A stretch of 6,496 nucleotides of DNA from Actinomycetota bacterium (lineage in GTDB: Bacteria > Actinomycetota > Acidimicrobiia > Acidimicrobiales > JACCXE01). Shown here piece by piece: positions 6,460-6,496 of the stretch (the first letter of the stretch is position 1; the number at the start of each line of letters is the position of its first letter). The stretch lies in contig JACCXE010000140.1 of the NCBI GenBank assembly GCA_013697265.1, forward strand, positions 1 to 6,496, given 5' to 3'. Below the pieces are notes generated by a model that was given only the letters and a program-made list of their open reading frames with translations, was not told the origin of the DNA and did not search any database. The position numbers and the translations under genes were made by a program.

Positions 6460-6496
6460 AGGGATTCATGGCTGCGAGCACCGCATCATGCAGCAC
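6458..6496 (-). CDS. Possible last 12 codons of an upstream gene, cut by the window edge
   Basis: On the minus strand the only frame free of an earlier stop reads VLHDAVLAAMNP and ends at TAG 6460-6458, ten bases before the ATG of the mycothiol-dependent enzyme. The spacing suits an operon in which the downstream ribosome site overlaps the stop. No family can be assigned from 12 residues. The alternative is a plus-strand gene starting at ATG 6468 (MAASTASCS...), preceded by a weak AGGG; I find that less natural but cannot exclude it. Confidence 0.35.
   Translation of the reverse strand: MLHDAVLAAMNP

Noticed and set aside
1..6496. A defence, toxin-antitoxin, CRISPR or mobile-element system
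   Set aside because: No direct-repeat arrays, terminal inverted repeats, transposase or integrase motifs, or recognised defence domains were seen. SRAP alone is a common housekeeping repair gene.

Overview
The window is GC-rich, tightly packed bacterial chromosome. The best taxonomic clue is a complete gene of the mycothiol-dependent maleylpyruvate-isomerase (DinB-like) family at its right end, because mycothiol is an actinobacterial thiol. An MFS transporter of a type I associate with actinobacteria, GTG/TTG starts, a possible leaderless promoter and very short gene junctions fit this. A high-GC actinobacterium, perhaps from Acidimicrobiia, is my inference and is not proven.

Layout from left to right: (1) on the minus strand, an MFS transporter (172-1614) whose stop codon overlaps the TTG start of a second protein that runs off the left edge; (2) divergent from it on the plus strand, a complete S9A prolyl oligopeptidase (1696-3738) with an intact Ser-Asp-His triad; (3) a two-gene minus-strand block (3735-4987) made of a HAD-family phosphatase followed by a sulfotransferase gene that looks broken; (4) on the plus strand, a complete SRAP/YedK/HMCES-type DNA-protein crosslink protein (4986-5699); (5) on the minus strand, a mycothiol-dependent DinB-like enzyme (5704-6447), preceded by what may be the last 12 codons of another gene at the right edge.

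The genes are mostly unrelated housekeeping or accessory functions: peptide breakdown, phosphate-ester hydrolysis, protection of abasic sites, thiol-dependent metabolism and transport. I see no shared pathway, mobile element, CRISPR array, RNA gene or defence island. The notable points are structural. The sulfotransferase needs two frame changes within about 40 bases and lacks the segment that usually separates its two cofactor-binding motifs. The minus-strand HAD/sulfotransferase block meets its neighbours through two palindromic tetranucleotides: CTAG, which supplies both convergent stop codons, and CATG, which supplies both divergent start codons. I did not find a convincing new biological system.
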